Of a stretch of 64,000 nucleotides of DNA, positions 17,108 to 26,031 are shown piece by piece. Where the stretch lies: positions 21,052 through 85,051 of the forward strand of contig NZ_SPQQ01000008.1 of the NCBI RefSeq assembly GCF_004766045.1, given 5' to 3'. The notes under the pieces are model-generated. The model was given only the letters and a program-made list of their open reading frames with translations, ran no database searches and was not told the DNA's origin. Position 1 is the first letter of the stretch; each line of letters opens with the position of its first letter. Origin of the DNA: Desulfosporosinus fructosivorans. Lineage in GTDB: Bacteria > Bacillota > Desulfitobacteriia > Desulfitobacteriales > Desulfitobacteriaceae. The translations under genes were made by a program, and so were the position numbers.

Positions 17108-18145
17108 ATGGATGGTATTCAGTATAACCCCCAGCGGATTTTGAATGGGTTCACAATTGAGGAGATGAAAGAGCTTGCTAAGAGATTAAAACGAAGAATA
17201 AGGTCAACAAAGAGTGAAATAATTGAGGAAATTCTAGCTCACCCTAGAGGGAAACCAGAGGATAGAGGAAGGGTTTGGCAAGAAATCAATCGATATCTAA
17301 GAAAAGAATTAGAGGCATTTTCTCAAGAAGCGTTCACTCCGTTTTCCTCCGAAACTGTTCCTCGAGAAGAACGATTTAAAGTCGGATACATGTTTACGTT
17401 AAGTCCTAACTCAGAGATAAGAGCAATGGGGGAAGAAATATATTCTCGAGCAGAAGAAGACAAGTCTCTAGCTAATAACAATGTCTTAGAAGATACTGTT
17501 GCTGTTATTTCTACGCGGACCAAGAATAATATCGAAGATAGGGATACTCAAGAGGCCGAAGATCTTCGTAAAAAGATAACAATATTGGAACAAAAACTAC
17601 AAAAAGCTAATTTGGAGGGGCAAAGAACTAAGGAACAATTAGAAAAACTAAAAATAGACATAGTAGCTTTAAAATCACAATGGGCCAAAGAAAAGCAAGA
17701 TACTGGAAAGCTTAGAAATAGAATAAGAGAACTTGAAGAAGAACGAGCCGAAAAAGATAAAGAGTTTGACTTACTAAAACAGACAATAGAACAGAGACAG
17801 ACCCAAAAAATAAAGGAACCATATCAACTAATAGATATGCATAAAGCAAAGGAAGACCTATGTGGTGACCTTGATTTTACAGCCTATCAGGGACGAAAAG
17901 CGTTGATTTTTGCAGAACTGGATAATGAAGTAGACGATAGACTCAATGCCTTAGGGATCATTCCCATTTGGGCCATGGAAATTGATTGGAACCGTCCGAG
18001 ACGAAGAATGTCTACGTGTCAACTTGTCCTGTATAAAAAGAATGAAGTGAAGCCTAATAAGCTTGAAGAAATTCGAGATATTGCTAGGTACTGGAATGTT
18101 CCGTGTAGTGAACTCTTGAATTTCAGAGGGAGGATTGTCCCATGA
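17108..18145 (+). CDS. Coiled-coil protein of a McrBC-like module
   Basis: I recognise no named family over the whole 346 residues. ATG 17108 lies six bases after AAGGAGG, so it is preferred over in-frame starts at 17066 and 17102. The N-terminal RILNGFTIEEMKELAKRLKRRIRSTKSEIIEEIL resembles a SAP-type nucleic-acid-binding helix pair. Residues about 145-240 form a charged heptad coiled coil. The C-terminal part (about 255-346, YQGRKALIFAELDNEVDDRLNALGIIPIW) is globular. It overlaps the McrB-like gene by 4 bp, so it is probably a subunit or specificity factor of that complex. This role is inferred from context only. Confidence 0.7.
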   Translation: MDGIQYNPQRILNGFTIEEMKELAKRLKRRIRSTKSEIIEEILAHPRGKPEDRGRVWQEINRYLRKELEAFSQEAFTPFSSETVPREERFKVGYMFTLSPNSEIRAMGEEIYSRAEEDKSLANNNVLEDTVAVISTRTKNNIEDRDTQEAEDLRKKITILEQKLQKANLEGQRTKEQLEKLKIDIVALKSQWAKEKQDTGKLRNRIRELEEERAEKDKEFDLLKQTIEQRQTQKIKEPYQLIDMHKAKEDLCGDLDFTAYQGRKALIFAELDNEVDDRLNALGIIPIWAMEIDWNRPRRRMSTCQLVLYKKNEVKPNKLEEIRDIARYWNVPCSELLNFRGRIVP

Positions 18146-20157
18146 TTAGAGATAGTAGGATATGGAATTCCGTTGTTATAGGAAAGCCTGTAATAGAAAG
18201 TATAGACGTAGATATTAACTCTCAGTCTCTGCGTTTGCAGGTGGATATGATTTCTATCTTACCGGATAGTCTCCATAAAGCTTTAGACGGAAGGCGTCAG
18301 ATTACAATCTGGGGTAAAGATTTAATGTTAGCAGGGTTTCCTGACGAGCTTGTGACAATTTCACATTTTCGACAGTTCGAAATTAATGAGAGTAGAAAAG
18401 CACGTGCCAGGGACTTCTTTAAAAGTCGACTGCTTTCTTTCACAGTGGAAGCGGTGAAAAAAGATACCCAACGAGTGTATTTTAATGGCAAGAATGTTGC
18501 GTTTCACGATACCCCTATTACTTTTAATCCCTATACTTCGCAATTCACTCCCATACCCATTATTCCGAAAGATGTTCCAGTTGAGCGTGTTCGCAGAATA
18601 CTTTATGAGAAGCTCCCTTCCATAGATTTTCTGTCTTATCAATACCCGGAAGACCCACCGCTAATTATTGGCTACCAGGATTATTTTTTTGGATGTAAGT
18701 CCGGATGGTTAGGCGAACTTAGGCAACATTGGCGTATTTATTGCCCTGAAGGGGAAGAGGTGACTTGTGTCCCAGCGGAAATACCTGAAAGCCAAATCTT
18801 GCGGCGCGTAAATTTAGCGTTTTTACTGGATGAGGATTTGAATGAAATCAGCAACCATTTGTTATTTGGTGAACCTTTTCCAGTTAGTGAATTTATTAAA
18901 CGGTTCACAGTGCCTTCTTCACAGGTCGTGCTAAACTCTCCGAGCGTGGAATCAAAGCCAAATGTTAAACCGGTAAATTATGAAGCGCAGGTTGATAGCG
19001 GAGAGCAAACGTTCATTAAAGATTTAAATCAGGTGGCGTTGTCGAATCAGCTGGTATATGACATGGAAGACCTCGTAAATTTCCATATTGCCATTAAAAC
19101 TGGAGCGTTAGTGGTTTTAGCAGGAATGTCTGGGGTGGGAAAATCCCAACTTGTCATTAATTACGCTCGCGCCTTAGGACTTTCAGGAGTAGATGAAGCA
19201 GGTGAAGAACGTAAACAATTCTTATTTATTCCGGTTCGGCCCAGCTGGAATGACGATGCTGACTTGATCGGCTTTTACGATGCGATTCACAAGATTTACC
19301 GTCCGGCAGAAACTGGGCTTGTCGATCTACTCATCGAAGCATCCCTGGAGGATAACAAGGACAAGCTTTATCTCATTTGCTTTGATGAAATGAACTTGGC
19401 ACGGGTCGAACATTACTTTAGTCAATTTCTAAGTATTTTAGAACTTTCTGAAGACCGGTACTTAACGTTATACAGTGAGAAACTGGCACCTGAAGTGTAT
19501 AATCGGCACGAGTATTCGCCACGAGTGCCCATTGGGAATAATGTTTTTTTTGTAGGTACGGTAAATATTGATGAATCGTCCTTCCAATTTAGTGATAAGG
19601 TCCTTGATCGAGCGAATGTCATTAGGTTGAAAATTTATGAGTCTTTGCGCGCCTGGAAAGCAGTTTTTGAAGAAAAGGCTTCATCTGGGAAACCTTCTGA
19701 AGAGCGAGCTCAACTCTCACCAGTCCCTGGAAATGTCTTTGCCTCGTGGTGCAATAATTCGCCAACAGAGATTGGTTTGACGGATGATGAAATTGATTTT
19801 CTGGATGAATTGAACTCGGTCTTGCGTAAAATTGACAAGGACAGGGTTGTGGGTTACCGGATCATTCGCCAAATCGGATCGTATTTAAAGAACATCCCAT
19901 GCAATGTACAGGGGCAGGAGTTCCTCGAACGGGGTAAGGCTTTTGATCTGCAACTGGTGCAACGGATCATGACTAAGTTTAAAGGCCCAGAGAGCGACTT
20001 TGTGCAGCTCTTTGGTAAATACACAGAACCTGAGCAAGCGACGAGCCAGATCCTAAAATTGTTTGAGAAATACCCCTCTGTCTCAACGTTTAATTATTCG
20101 CGGGATGTCTGTCATAAAAAAGCAAAGGAACTTTTAGATCATGGCTATGCATCCTGA
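18142..20157 (+). CDS. McrB-like AAA+ ATPase of a restriction module
   Basis: The C-terminal half is an AAA+ motor of the McrB clade: Walker A GMSGVGKSQL (about 328-337), Walker B LYLICFDEMNLARVEHYFSQFLSILE (about 409-434) with the clade signature DEMNLARVE, and sensor GTVNIDESSFQFSDKVLDRANVI (about 472). McrB proteins power a partner nuclease on foreign or modified DNA. The McrB GTP-recognition position reads NIDE rather than NxxD, so the nucleotide preference is uncertain. The N-terminal 300 residues are of unknown fold and may recognise DNA. It sits between the coiled-coil protein and the nuclease and overlaps both. Confidence 0.82.
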   Translation: MIRDSRIWNSVVIGKPVIESIDVDINSQSLRLQVDMISILPDSLHKALDGRRQITIWGKDLMLAGFPDELVTISHFRQFEINESRKARARDFFKSRLLSFTVEAVKKDTQRVYFNGKNVAFHDTPITFNPYTSQFTPIPIIPKDVPVERVRRILYEKLPSIDFLSYQYPEDPPLIIGYQDYFFGCKSGWLGELRQHWRIYCPEGEEVTCVPAEIPESQILRRVNLAFLLDEDLNEISNHLLFGEPFPVSEFIKRFTVPSSQVVLNSPSVESKPNVKPVNYEAQVDSGEQTFIKDLNQVALSNQLVYDMEDLVNFHIAIKTGALVVLAGMSGVGKSQLVINYARALGLSGVDEAGEERKQFLFIPVRPSWNDDADLIGFYDAIHKIYRPAETGLVDLLIEASLEDNKDKLYLICFDEMNLARVEHYFSQFLSILELSEDRYLTLYSEKLAPEVYNRHEYSPRVPIGNNVFFVGTVNIDESSFQFSDKVLDRANVIRLKIYESLRAWKAVFEEKASSGKPSEERAQLSPVPGNVFASWCNNSPTEIGLTDDEIDFLDELNSVLRKIDKDRVVGYRIIRQIGSYLKNIPCNVQGQEFLERGKAFDLQLVQRIMTKFKGPESDFVQLFGKYTEPEQATSQILKLFEKYPSVSTFNYSRDVCHKKAKELLDHGYAS

Positions 20158-21928
20158 AAACGCAGGGATTTCTATCATGTTTTTCATAGGCAGACAAGAG
20201 ATCCAGCGCAAGGTTAGTCAAGACAGCGTTATCGAGGTTTATGAACGAGATAACCTCTATGTTTCGTATACTGCAAACCAAGAAGATGCCTACCTCTATA
20301 TTGACGGCTTAGATGGCTATGATTCTGTGAAGCTAATTCTCGATGAAGAAGGGATTCCGTGTTTGCCCTCTGGGACTATACGGTTTCCCCTCTATAGTGA
20401 TCTTAATGAAGATTACCCACTGATTCCTGCTGACTATTTGATCTTTGTGAAGCGAAAAGGGGAAGTTAGCGATTCGTTCGAAGCCACCTTGCGCGTAAGA
20501 CCCAATAATATTACGGAAGACCAGCTTGACGTGATGCGTGACGAGCTTAACGAAATGGTTCAGGGTCTCGCCTATGATCAAACTCGGATGAATCGTGGAA
20601 TAGAACTCTACGGAGAAAGGGGCTTACTTCCCCCCCTAGTGCTGGCCGAGTTTGTAATTCTGAAGCAGATGGTAAAAGAGCTTGGGATAACCCTTGAAGA
20701 TTTGACACGATGCCCAGATCAGCATCTGGAGCGGCGTTACCGACAAGTAAAAGCCAATGTGAATTGTAAGCAGGACGCTAAGTGCTCCCGTTGGCTCCTA
20801 TCAGTACAAGGGCAACGGGCGAATGCTGCCGCCAAAAGCTTGGTACAACCTGAAGTTATCCTCGGAATAATCGATTCACTTACCTATGATACGCCTGAAA
20901 ATCGGATGGTATTGGGATTCCTTTATTATGTGTCGTCTCAAATGGAGGGTGTCCTGCGAGCAATAAGGTGTACGATTACGGAAGAACAGAGGGCGATTGA
21001 AACGAGGTCACCCTTTATCGTCCATCAAAAATCGACAAGTCACGAAGTAAGGGTTCTAAAAAGCAAAATTACTAGTCTTGAAGCGATGGAACGGGAAATG
21101 AAAAAGGGAATTTTCTATGTCCGAAAATACATAGATCACCCAGTGTTCCAAGAGCTCAAACCGTTAAGTGACTCTAATCACTTAACGCTGAAACTTCAAC
21201 GAGATTGGCGCTACAAGAGAGTTTTCATATGGTGGAAGAAACTCAGAGCACAGGATTTCCAGAGTCCCTTAGCTCTTGATTTTAAGGTGCAATGGAAGCG
21301 GACTGATATTTTATATGAATATTGGTGTTACATTAAAACCATTATTGCTTTGGAACAGGCGGGATATACGCCGGTTTCGGGTTGGATTTATGATGCTTCT
21401 CACCAGGTAAGACAAGAATTAGTCTTTCCGGTACTTCAAGATGATACCGTAGTGGAAATGGTTAAAGATACAATTCGTCTTTCCGTGATGTTTAATGAAA
21501 AAATGGCCCGCGCGAAGCGTAGCGCGCTCAGAAGCAACCGAATTGTCTATATGGAAGGGACGAATTATAAACCGGATATTCGAATTGATGTATTTAATAG
21601 CGCTGCTTATTCTGGGTCGATCATTCTCGATGCCAAATACCGGAAACGCTTAAACATCTGGAACAACGATAGGGTGGAAGATGAGAACCGCCCAAAAAAC
21701 ATGAATACTTTACAAAACTATTCAAATTCGCTTAAATTCATCGGTGATCCTGCTGGGGTTTCCAAGGCCATCAGAGTGATTGCTCTTCATCCTAGTTATG
21801 GGCCTGAGGTTGAGGACATGGAGGATACGAATGTTAGTCTTATTCAGCTAAGACCAAAAGAGAAGTTGACACATTACTCTGAGTATTTGGCCCGGTTGAT
21901 TGATCAGGAGCTCATTTCAGAACATTAA
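20141..21928 (+). CDS. DUF2357 / PD-(D/E)XK nuclease, McrC-like partner
   Basis: The 595-residue product has a DUF2357-type N-terminal region (beta-rich, then RVRPNNITEDQLDVMRDELNEMV) and a C-terminal nuclease core. There, YKPDIRIDVF (about 475) and SGSIILDAKYRKRL (about 490-503) supply the Asp and the D-x-K of a PD-(D/E)XK site. DUF2357 proteins are recurrent partners of McrB-like ATPases and play the McrC part. It begins 17 bp inside the ATPase gene and is followed by a strong terminator, so the three genes form one transcription unit that I infer to restrict incoming DNA. Confidence 0.8.
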   Translation: MAMHPENAGISIMFFIGRQEIQRKVSQDSVIEVYERDNLYVSYTANQEDAYLYIDGLDGYDSVKLILDEEGIPCLPSGTIRFPLYSDLNEDYPLIPADYLIFVKRKGEVSDSFEATLRVRPNNITEDQLDVMRDELNEMVQGLAYDQTRMNRGIELYGERGLLPPLVLAEFVILKQMVKELGITLEDLTRCPDQHLERRYRQVKANVNCKQDAKCSRWLLSVQGQRANAAAKSLVQPEVILGIIDSLTYDTPENRMVLGFLYYVSSQMEGVLRAIRCTITEEQRAIETRSPFIVHQKSTSHEVRVLKSKITSLEAMEREMKKGIFYVRKYIDHPVFQELKPLSDSNHLTLKLQRDWRYKRVFIWWKKLRAQDFQSPLALDFKVQWKRTDILYEYWCYIKTIIALEQAGYTPVSGWIYDASHQVRQELVFPVLQDDTVVEMVKDTIRLSVMFNEKMARAKRSALRSNRIVYMEGTNYKPDIRIDVFNSAAYSGSIILDAKYRKRLNIWNNDRVEDENRPKNMNTLQNYSNSLKFIGDPAGVSKAIRVIALHPSYGPEVEDMEDTNVSLIQLRPKEKLTHYSEYLARLIDQELISEH

Positions 21929-21937
21929 ACGAAAGAA

Positions 21938-21977
21938 AAACAAGGGTTTGATTCTAAAAGAATTCAAACCCTTGTTT
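21938..21977 (+). terminator. Terminator of the McrBC-like operon
   Basis: A perfect 14-bp stem (21938-21951 with 21964-21977) lies 10 bp after the nuclease stop. The second arm ends in TTGTTTCTTT, supplying the T-rich tract. Confidence 0.8.
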
Positions 21978-22220
21978 CTTTAGACCCAAATATATCAGTT
22001 ATAGACAGTATTAATTGCAAAAAAATAGAACAGTGTATGTCTTAGCTATCAGATATCAAGAAGCCGCTTGTAGTAAAACCCACTGGTAACAGTCTAAGGT
22101 TAACCAGGGCATCGGTATTGACTTCTCCAAGGAGGAGCAGTATTCTAAACACTAATTATATCGGAAATGGAAAGATTGAAATAAACCATGGGATCAAGAT
22201 AATGAGAGGATTGATATGAA

Positions 22221-22823
22221 ATGACAACCATAACGACAAGGGAGTCGGGAAAAAGAAGTTATCCAATTTGGCTATTAGTTAATCCAAAACATCCTGCTGT
22301 TCGCTATTATATTTGGACACCTGTAGTAGAAGTGATACAGGACAAAGTGTATAGAGAAATACATAAGAGAATCGATACGACGGATATTTTTATTTGGAAC
22401 GTTGTTAGAGAAAGTGGAATGGTTCCTAATACATTGAATTGGTGGGGAGCTGAAGTAGAGGCAGAAATAGTGATGTTCAGGGAACTTATTCTCGAACATA
22501 AACCCAAGATTCTTATTACTTTTGGCGCATTTCCACATGAGTTTGTGAGGCGTGCCTTAGAGATCAAACCTCAAAAAGGGCCTAAGTATTGGGGCACGTC
22601 TATCTTAAAAGAAGAATTTGAAATTGCCATTCAGAATTTTGATATAAACCAAACAAATAATATTCCTCTGCTTCGCCGAGTTGTTGAGAGTGGTAAGTTC
22701 ATAGAAGGTAATAACAATTGTTTCAGTCAAGAACTTGTTGAACATTATTTTTCTTATGTTGGGACAAAGATTGCTGAAAAAATTATTGAGAACAAGGATA
22801 GCTTTAATGAGTGGGTTGAATAA
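22221..22823 (+). CDS. Uncharacterised 200-residue protein
   Basis: I do not recognise this protein with confidence. GAGAGGA lies 10 nt before ATG 22221. The segment AEIVMFRELILEHKPKILITFGAFPHEFVRRAL (about 76-108) resembles the core strand-helix of uracil-DNA-glycosylase-like folds (HKPKxxxTFG). The N-terminal NPKHPAVRYYIWTPVVEVIQDKVY is aromatic-rich, but the classical UDG catalytic motifs are not clear. It has its own leader and lies just past the McrBC-like operon, so it may belong to the same accessory insert. Function unknown. Confidence 0.6.
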   Translation: MTTITTRESGKRSYPIWLLVNPKHPAVRYYIWTPVVEVIQDKVYREIHKRIDTTDIFIWNVVRESGMVPNTLNWWGAEVEAEIVMFRELILEHKPKILITFGAFPHEFVRRALEIKPQKGPKYWGTSILKEEFEIAIQNFDINQTNNIPLLRRVVESGKFIEGNNNCFSQELVEHYFSYVGTKIAEKIIENKDSFNEWVE

Positions 22824-22890
22824 AAATTTATCACTGCCTATAGGAACGACTGCCACCGGACAATTTTAATGTTTAAATTATATTGAAAAC

Positions 22891-22918
22891 TTGATAGATG
22901 CTCCTTTAATGTTATATT
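22891..22918 (+). promoter_or_regulatory. Promoter in front of the S-box leader
   Basis: TTGATA at 22891-22896, a 16-bp spacer and TATATT at 22913-22918 form a plausible sigma-A promoter. It would start transcription just before the riboswitch aptamer. Confidence 0.55.
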
Positions 22919-22939
22919 GTAAAAAACAATTAAATATGG

Positions 22940-23040
22940 ATTCTCATTCAGAGTGGTGGAGGGACTGGCCCGATGAAACCCAGCAACCGGCCTTAGCGGC
23001 AGTGGTGCTAATTCCTGCAGGATTTTCCTGGAAGATGAGT
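22940..23040 (+). promoter_or_regulatory. SAM-I (S-box) riboswitch aptamer without a downstream gene
   Basis: All S-box signatures are present in order: GAGTGGTGGAGGGACTGGCC at 22951-22970, CGATGAAACCCAGCAACCGG directly after it, then GTGCTAATTCCTGCAG, and a P1 closing strand GATGAG pairing with CTCATT. S-boxes normally control methionine, cysteine or SAM genes. Here no such gene follows on the plus strand; the next gene is a convergent small ORF. Confidence 0.93.
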
Positions 23041-23061
23041 TGAGTCAAGAGCTCTAATAAA

Positions 23062-23100
23062 GCCGTATCGAAACTAAGTTGAACTTAGTTTCGATACGGC
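23062..23100. terminator. Hairpin after the S-box and the 44-aa zinc-ribbon gene
   Basis: A perfect 17-bp stem (23062-23078 with 23084-23100) has a 5-nt loop. The plus-strand exit is CCCCTTAG with no T-run, but the minus-strand exit is TTTATTA. It may be the S-box platform, the terminator of the convergent minus-strand gene, or both. Confidence 0.65.
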
Positions 23101-23119
23101 CCCTTAGAGGAATGGTTTG

Positions 23120-23254
23120 TTAATTAGATGGTTTCTTGTAATATGGATTATCAAGATAAGTGTTGCAGATTGAGCAGTAGATCTTCTCTTCATAGCGATG
23201 ATCACTTGCACTAAATAAATTATTTTTACACTTTGGGCAGAAAAATTTAAACAT
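23120..23254 (-). CDS. Small zinc-ribbon protein
   Basis: A 44-residue product from ATG 23254, MFKFFCPKC...YCSIC..., with two CxxC knuckles separated by about 18 residues, typical of a rubredoxin-like zinc ribbon. AGGAAAG lies 11 nt upstream, and a TATAAT box is visible on the minus strand near 23300. A longer in-frame TTG start at 23326 would place that promoter inside the gene and has no ribosome site. Function unknown. Confidence 0.55.
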   Translation of the reverse strand: MFKFFCPKCKNNLFSASDHRYEEKIYCSICNTYLDNPYYKKPSN

Positions 23255-23393
23255 ACTCGCTAACTCTTTCCTGTTTTTATAATCTTTCTGCTTCGCTTCG
23301 CTATATGTATTATACTTGAAATCCAAATAAATTTAACTATTTATAATAGATGATATCCCTCATTTCCTTGTATTTATGAGGGATTATATTTAA

Positions 23394-23555
23394 TTGCTCA
23401 CTTGGAAAAAGCTATCCCCTCGAAATTTACCTAAAAGAGAGCTACGCAAACAGGATTATTATGCGCAGAGACAACGGGCACGAGAATACGCTCGCCAGTT
23501 TGACTTGATTGATAAAGAGATTGAACGGCGCTTAGACGAAGAAGATAGGATCTAA
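23394..23555 (+). CDS. Small basic/acidic helical ORF, possibly a gene remnant
   Basis: A 53-residue frame (TTG 23394) encodes a strongly helical, charged tail ending in AREYARQFDLIDKEIERRLDEEDRI. It has no clear ribosome site. The composition looks protein-like, but I recognise no family. It may be the 3' end of a lost gene. Confidence 0.3.
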   Translation: MLTWKKLSPRNLPKRELRKQDYYAQRQRAREYARQFDLIDKEIERRLDEEDRI

Positions 23556-23594
23556 CAGATTAGTAAAGAAAAACTAAGAAAGCGTGAATAGTAA

Positions 23595-24201
23595 ATGCGA
23601 TTATTTCTCAGTGGGGTAAGCTGTGTCGGAAAAACAACTATTGGCAAGCAGTTGGCACAAGAAATTGGGTTCAAGTTTTTTGATCTAGATTATGATGGAG
23701 AATGGGGCAAGTGGCTGGAGGAGTCGGTCAGTTACTCTCAGAGTACGGCCGACAGACTTATGAAGGTCTTTAGAGAGTACGGGAGCAAACTGCTTGACCT
23801 CCGACAGCAACTCAGATTACGCACCAGTGCGCAATCTGACATACTCCCAGGCAGTGATCCTCTTAGGAGTCCCGGAAGAAGGACGAGAACAATTCATCGC
23901 CGATATGGATGTCGAAGGCATGATTAATCAGGAACTCAGGAAAGCGGTCAATGAACGGACGCAGGCCCGGCAAGAAAAAGACCAGGCCTTACAGGAAAAA
24001 GACCTAGCCCTGCAGGAGAACGCGGACCTCCAGAAAACAGTGGAAGACCAAAGCGGTATCATCACCGAGCTGACTACGGAGCTTGCCAATCTGAAGGTCC
24101 AATTGGAGAATGTCAAGACGTCCAAAGCGGAACTCGATAAAACGGCCAGGCAGCTGAAGGACTCGCTGGAATCGCTCCAACAAAGCTCATCCGCTAACAT
24201 T
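23595..24201 (+). pseudogene. Chimeric remnant: kinase P-loop fragment joined to DUF3102 coiled-coil protein
   Basis: The first 33 codons read MRLFLSGVSCVGKTTIGKQLAQEIGFKFFDLDYD, the start of a shikimate-kinase-like P-loop enzyme. They then switch to GEWGKWLEESVSYSQSTADRLMKVFREYGS, which I recognise as DUF3102 protein sequence. Near 23790 a one-base shift moves the DUF3102 reading to a second frame (NLTYSQAVILLGVPEEGREQFIADMDVEGM, then a long coiled coil of KAVNERTQARQEKDQALQEK type). The end is truncated. Two unrelated genes have been joined and the product frameshifted, so no function is expected. Confidence 0.75.
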
Positions 24202-24383
24202 TTTGCACCTTGCTCAATGACTTCTCGATTTATGACGGCGGCAAAGTTTTTATTGAATAACAACTCATGTTAAAGAGATGACACATATCCAATAAAAGCT
24301 CATATTATAACGTAGAGTGCTTGGGCATGAAAAGTGGAATCACTTTTATGTGAAGCTAATTCATAAATCGAGGGTGTGATTGA

Positions 24384-25748
24384 ATGAATAAAAATACAAA
24401 ATTAACGGGAACAGTAATATACCCTAATGATCCAGAGTATCAGCAGGCACGTATGAACTGGAACCCATTCACCAATGCATTCCCTATCGTATTTGTTTTT
24501 GCACATCAGGATGAGGATGTCGCAAATGCTGTCAAATGGGCTCGTGAGAATAATGTACCCATTCGGATGCGAAGCGGCAGGCATGCTCTAGCGAAAGATT
24601 TCTCTCAGACAAATGGTGGAATAGTGATAGATACCAGTCAAATGAGAAATGTCATGTTGGATAAAACACAGGGAATCGCCACCGTCCAAGCAGGAATACG
24701 TGTAGGTCCGCTGGTGAGGATGCTTGCGCAAGAAGGCGTCTTGGCTCCTTTTGGAGATAGTTCTACAGTTGGTATAGGCGGAATAAGTACTGGGGGTGGA
24801 ATTACAGTTATCCAGCGTACCGCCGGACTGATTTCTGACAATATTCTGGCTGCTACTATCGTTGATGCTAATGGTGAGATGTTACGCGCCAGCGAGAACG
24901 AAAATCCAGATCTATTTTGGGCCATCCGTGGAGGCGGAGGAGGTAACTTTGGCATCATAACTTCGTATACATTTACAATACGCCCTGCTCCCTTTCAAGT
25001 TGGAATATTTGAAATAATCTGGCCGTGGGAGCAATTGGACAGAGTTGTTGATGTATGGCAAAGATGGTCTCCTTCGGTCGATGAAAGACTGGGGACCATA
25101 TTGGAGATATTCTCGAAAGCGAATGGTCTGCTCCGTTCGCAGGGAATATTCCTAGGTCCCAAAGCAGAATTAGAAAAATTGATAATGCCTTTGACAGATG
25201 TTGGATCTCCTATTAAGGTGTTGATTAATGAGGTTACACTACCTGAGGCAATAGAATTCTGGGCTCCGAATGAACCGCTGTTCGATAATCAGAATACTAC
25301 GTGGTCATCTGCCTGGGTGGAGCAAATCCTGCCCACAGAAGGAATTAATTCAATCCGAAGTTTCCTGGAAAAAGCAAAAGGAAGTGAATCCAATTTCTTT
25401 TTCCTAAACTCCGGAGGCGCAATGAACCGGGTACCTCCCGAGGATACAGCCTTTTTCTGGCGCAATACAAAATATTATATGGAATGGGACGCCTCATGGA
25501 CAGAAGAAGCTGAAACACAGAAGAATATTAAGCTTGTTGAACAGACCCGTATACAACTGCAGCCCTATATAACCGGATCATACGTTAATGTACCTGATTT
25601 AAATTTAAAAAGTTATGGACAGGAATATTATGGGGATAATTTTGCCCGGCTCCGGAAAGTAAAAGCTAAATATGACCCGGAGAATATCTTCAAATTCATT
25701 CAGAGTATTCCTCCGGCTCCTGTCTGCGATCACTGGCAAAAAAATTGA
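24384..25748 (+). CDS. FAD-binding oxidoreductase (VAO/PCMH family, berberine-bridge-like)
   Basis: The 454-residue flavoprotein oxidises a small organic substrate such as a sugar or aromatic alcohol. The FAD-binding PCMH domain (about 25-210) has IRMRSGRHALAKDFS with the histidine expected to bind FAD covalently, VQAGIRVGPLVRMLAQEG, GIGGISTGGGITVIQRTAGLISDNILAATIVDANGE and RGGGGGNFGIITSYTF. The second covalent cysteine of bicovalent members is absent (DSSTVGIGG). The C-terminal YYGDNFARLRKVKAKYDPENIF is the BBE motif. GAGGGTGTGATTGA lies before ATG 24384. Monocistronic with a terminator. Confidence 0.88.
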   Translation: MNKNTKLTGTVIYPNDPEYQQARMNWNPFTNAFPIVFVFAHQDEDVANAVKWARENNVPIRMRSGRHALAKDFSQTNGGIVIDTSQMRNVMLDKTQGIATVQAGIRVGPLVRMLAQEGVLAPFGDSSTVGIGGISTGGGITVIQRTAGLISDNILAATIVDANGEMLRASENENPDLFWAIRGGGGGNFGIITSYTFTIRPAPFQVGIFEIIWPWEQLDRVVDVWQRWSPSVDERLGTILEIFSKANGLLRSQGIFLGPKAELEKLIMPLTDVGSPIKVLINEVTLPEAIEFWAPNEPLFDNQNTTWSSAWVEQILPTEGINSIRSFLEKAKGSESNFFFLNSGGAMNRVPPEDTAFFWRNTKYYMEWDASWTEEAETQKNIKLVEQTRIQLQPYITGSYVNVPDLNLKSYGQEYYGDNFARLRKVKAKYDPENIFKFIQSIPPAPVCDHWQKN

Positions 25749-25761
25749 GTATAGTTTTTCT

Positions 25762-25790
25762 AAAGCTGCACGCCTCAGGTTTGCAGCTTT
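25762..25790 (+). terminator. Terminator of the FAD oxidoreductase gene
   Basis: A 9-bp perfect stem (25762-25770 with 25782-25790) is followed by a long T-tract. Confidence 0.85.
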
Positions 25791-25946
25791 TTTATTTTCT
25801 TCATCCAGATATGCACCGAATGAAGATTGAGGCCTTATGGATGTCAATGAATTCGGAATTGGCTGATTTATCCGTGGCTTTAATGTGAAATGATTGAAAT
25901 TAGCAGTATAAAGTGTTATGCTCCAACGGTCGGTAACCCGAAATTA

Positions 25947-26018
25947 ATGTCGTTACTACAGATTATTCAATTGCATCATTTCGATTGGGGAGACTATTTA
26001 TTGAAGAACCTATTTTAA
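25947..26018 (+). CDS. Putative 23-residue leader peptide of the ABC-F gene
   Basis: ATG 25947 opens MSLLQIIQLHHFDWGDYLLKNLF, ending at TAA 26018. It ends inside the first arm of a terminator-like hairpin located just before the ABC-F start. This is the layout of ribosome-mediated attenuation known for vmlR/lsa-type genes. Its own ribosome site is weak, so translation is an inference. Confidence 0.4.
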   Translation: MSLLQIIQLHHFDWGDYLLKNLF

Positions 26019-26031
26019 TAGGATCTTTTTT
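26005..26031 (+). promoter_or_regulatory. Attenuator hairpin upstream of the ABC-F gene
   Basis: AGAACCTATT and AATAGGATCT form a 10-bp stem with one mismatch, and a run of T follows at 26025-26031. It ends 22 bp before ATG 26054. In antibiotic-inducible ABC-F genes such a terminator is relieved when a ribosome stalls on the leader. Confidence 0.55.
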
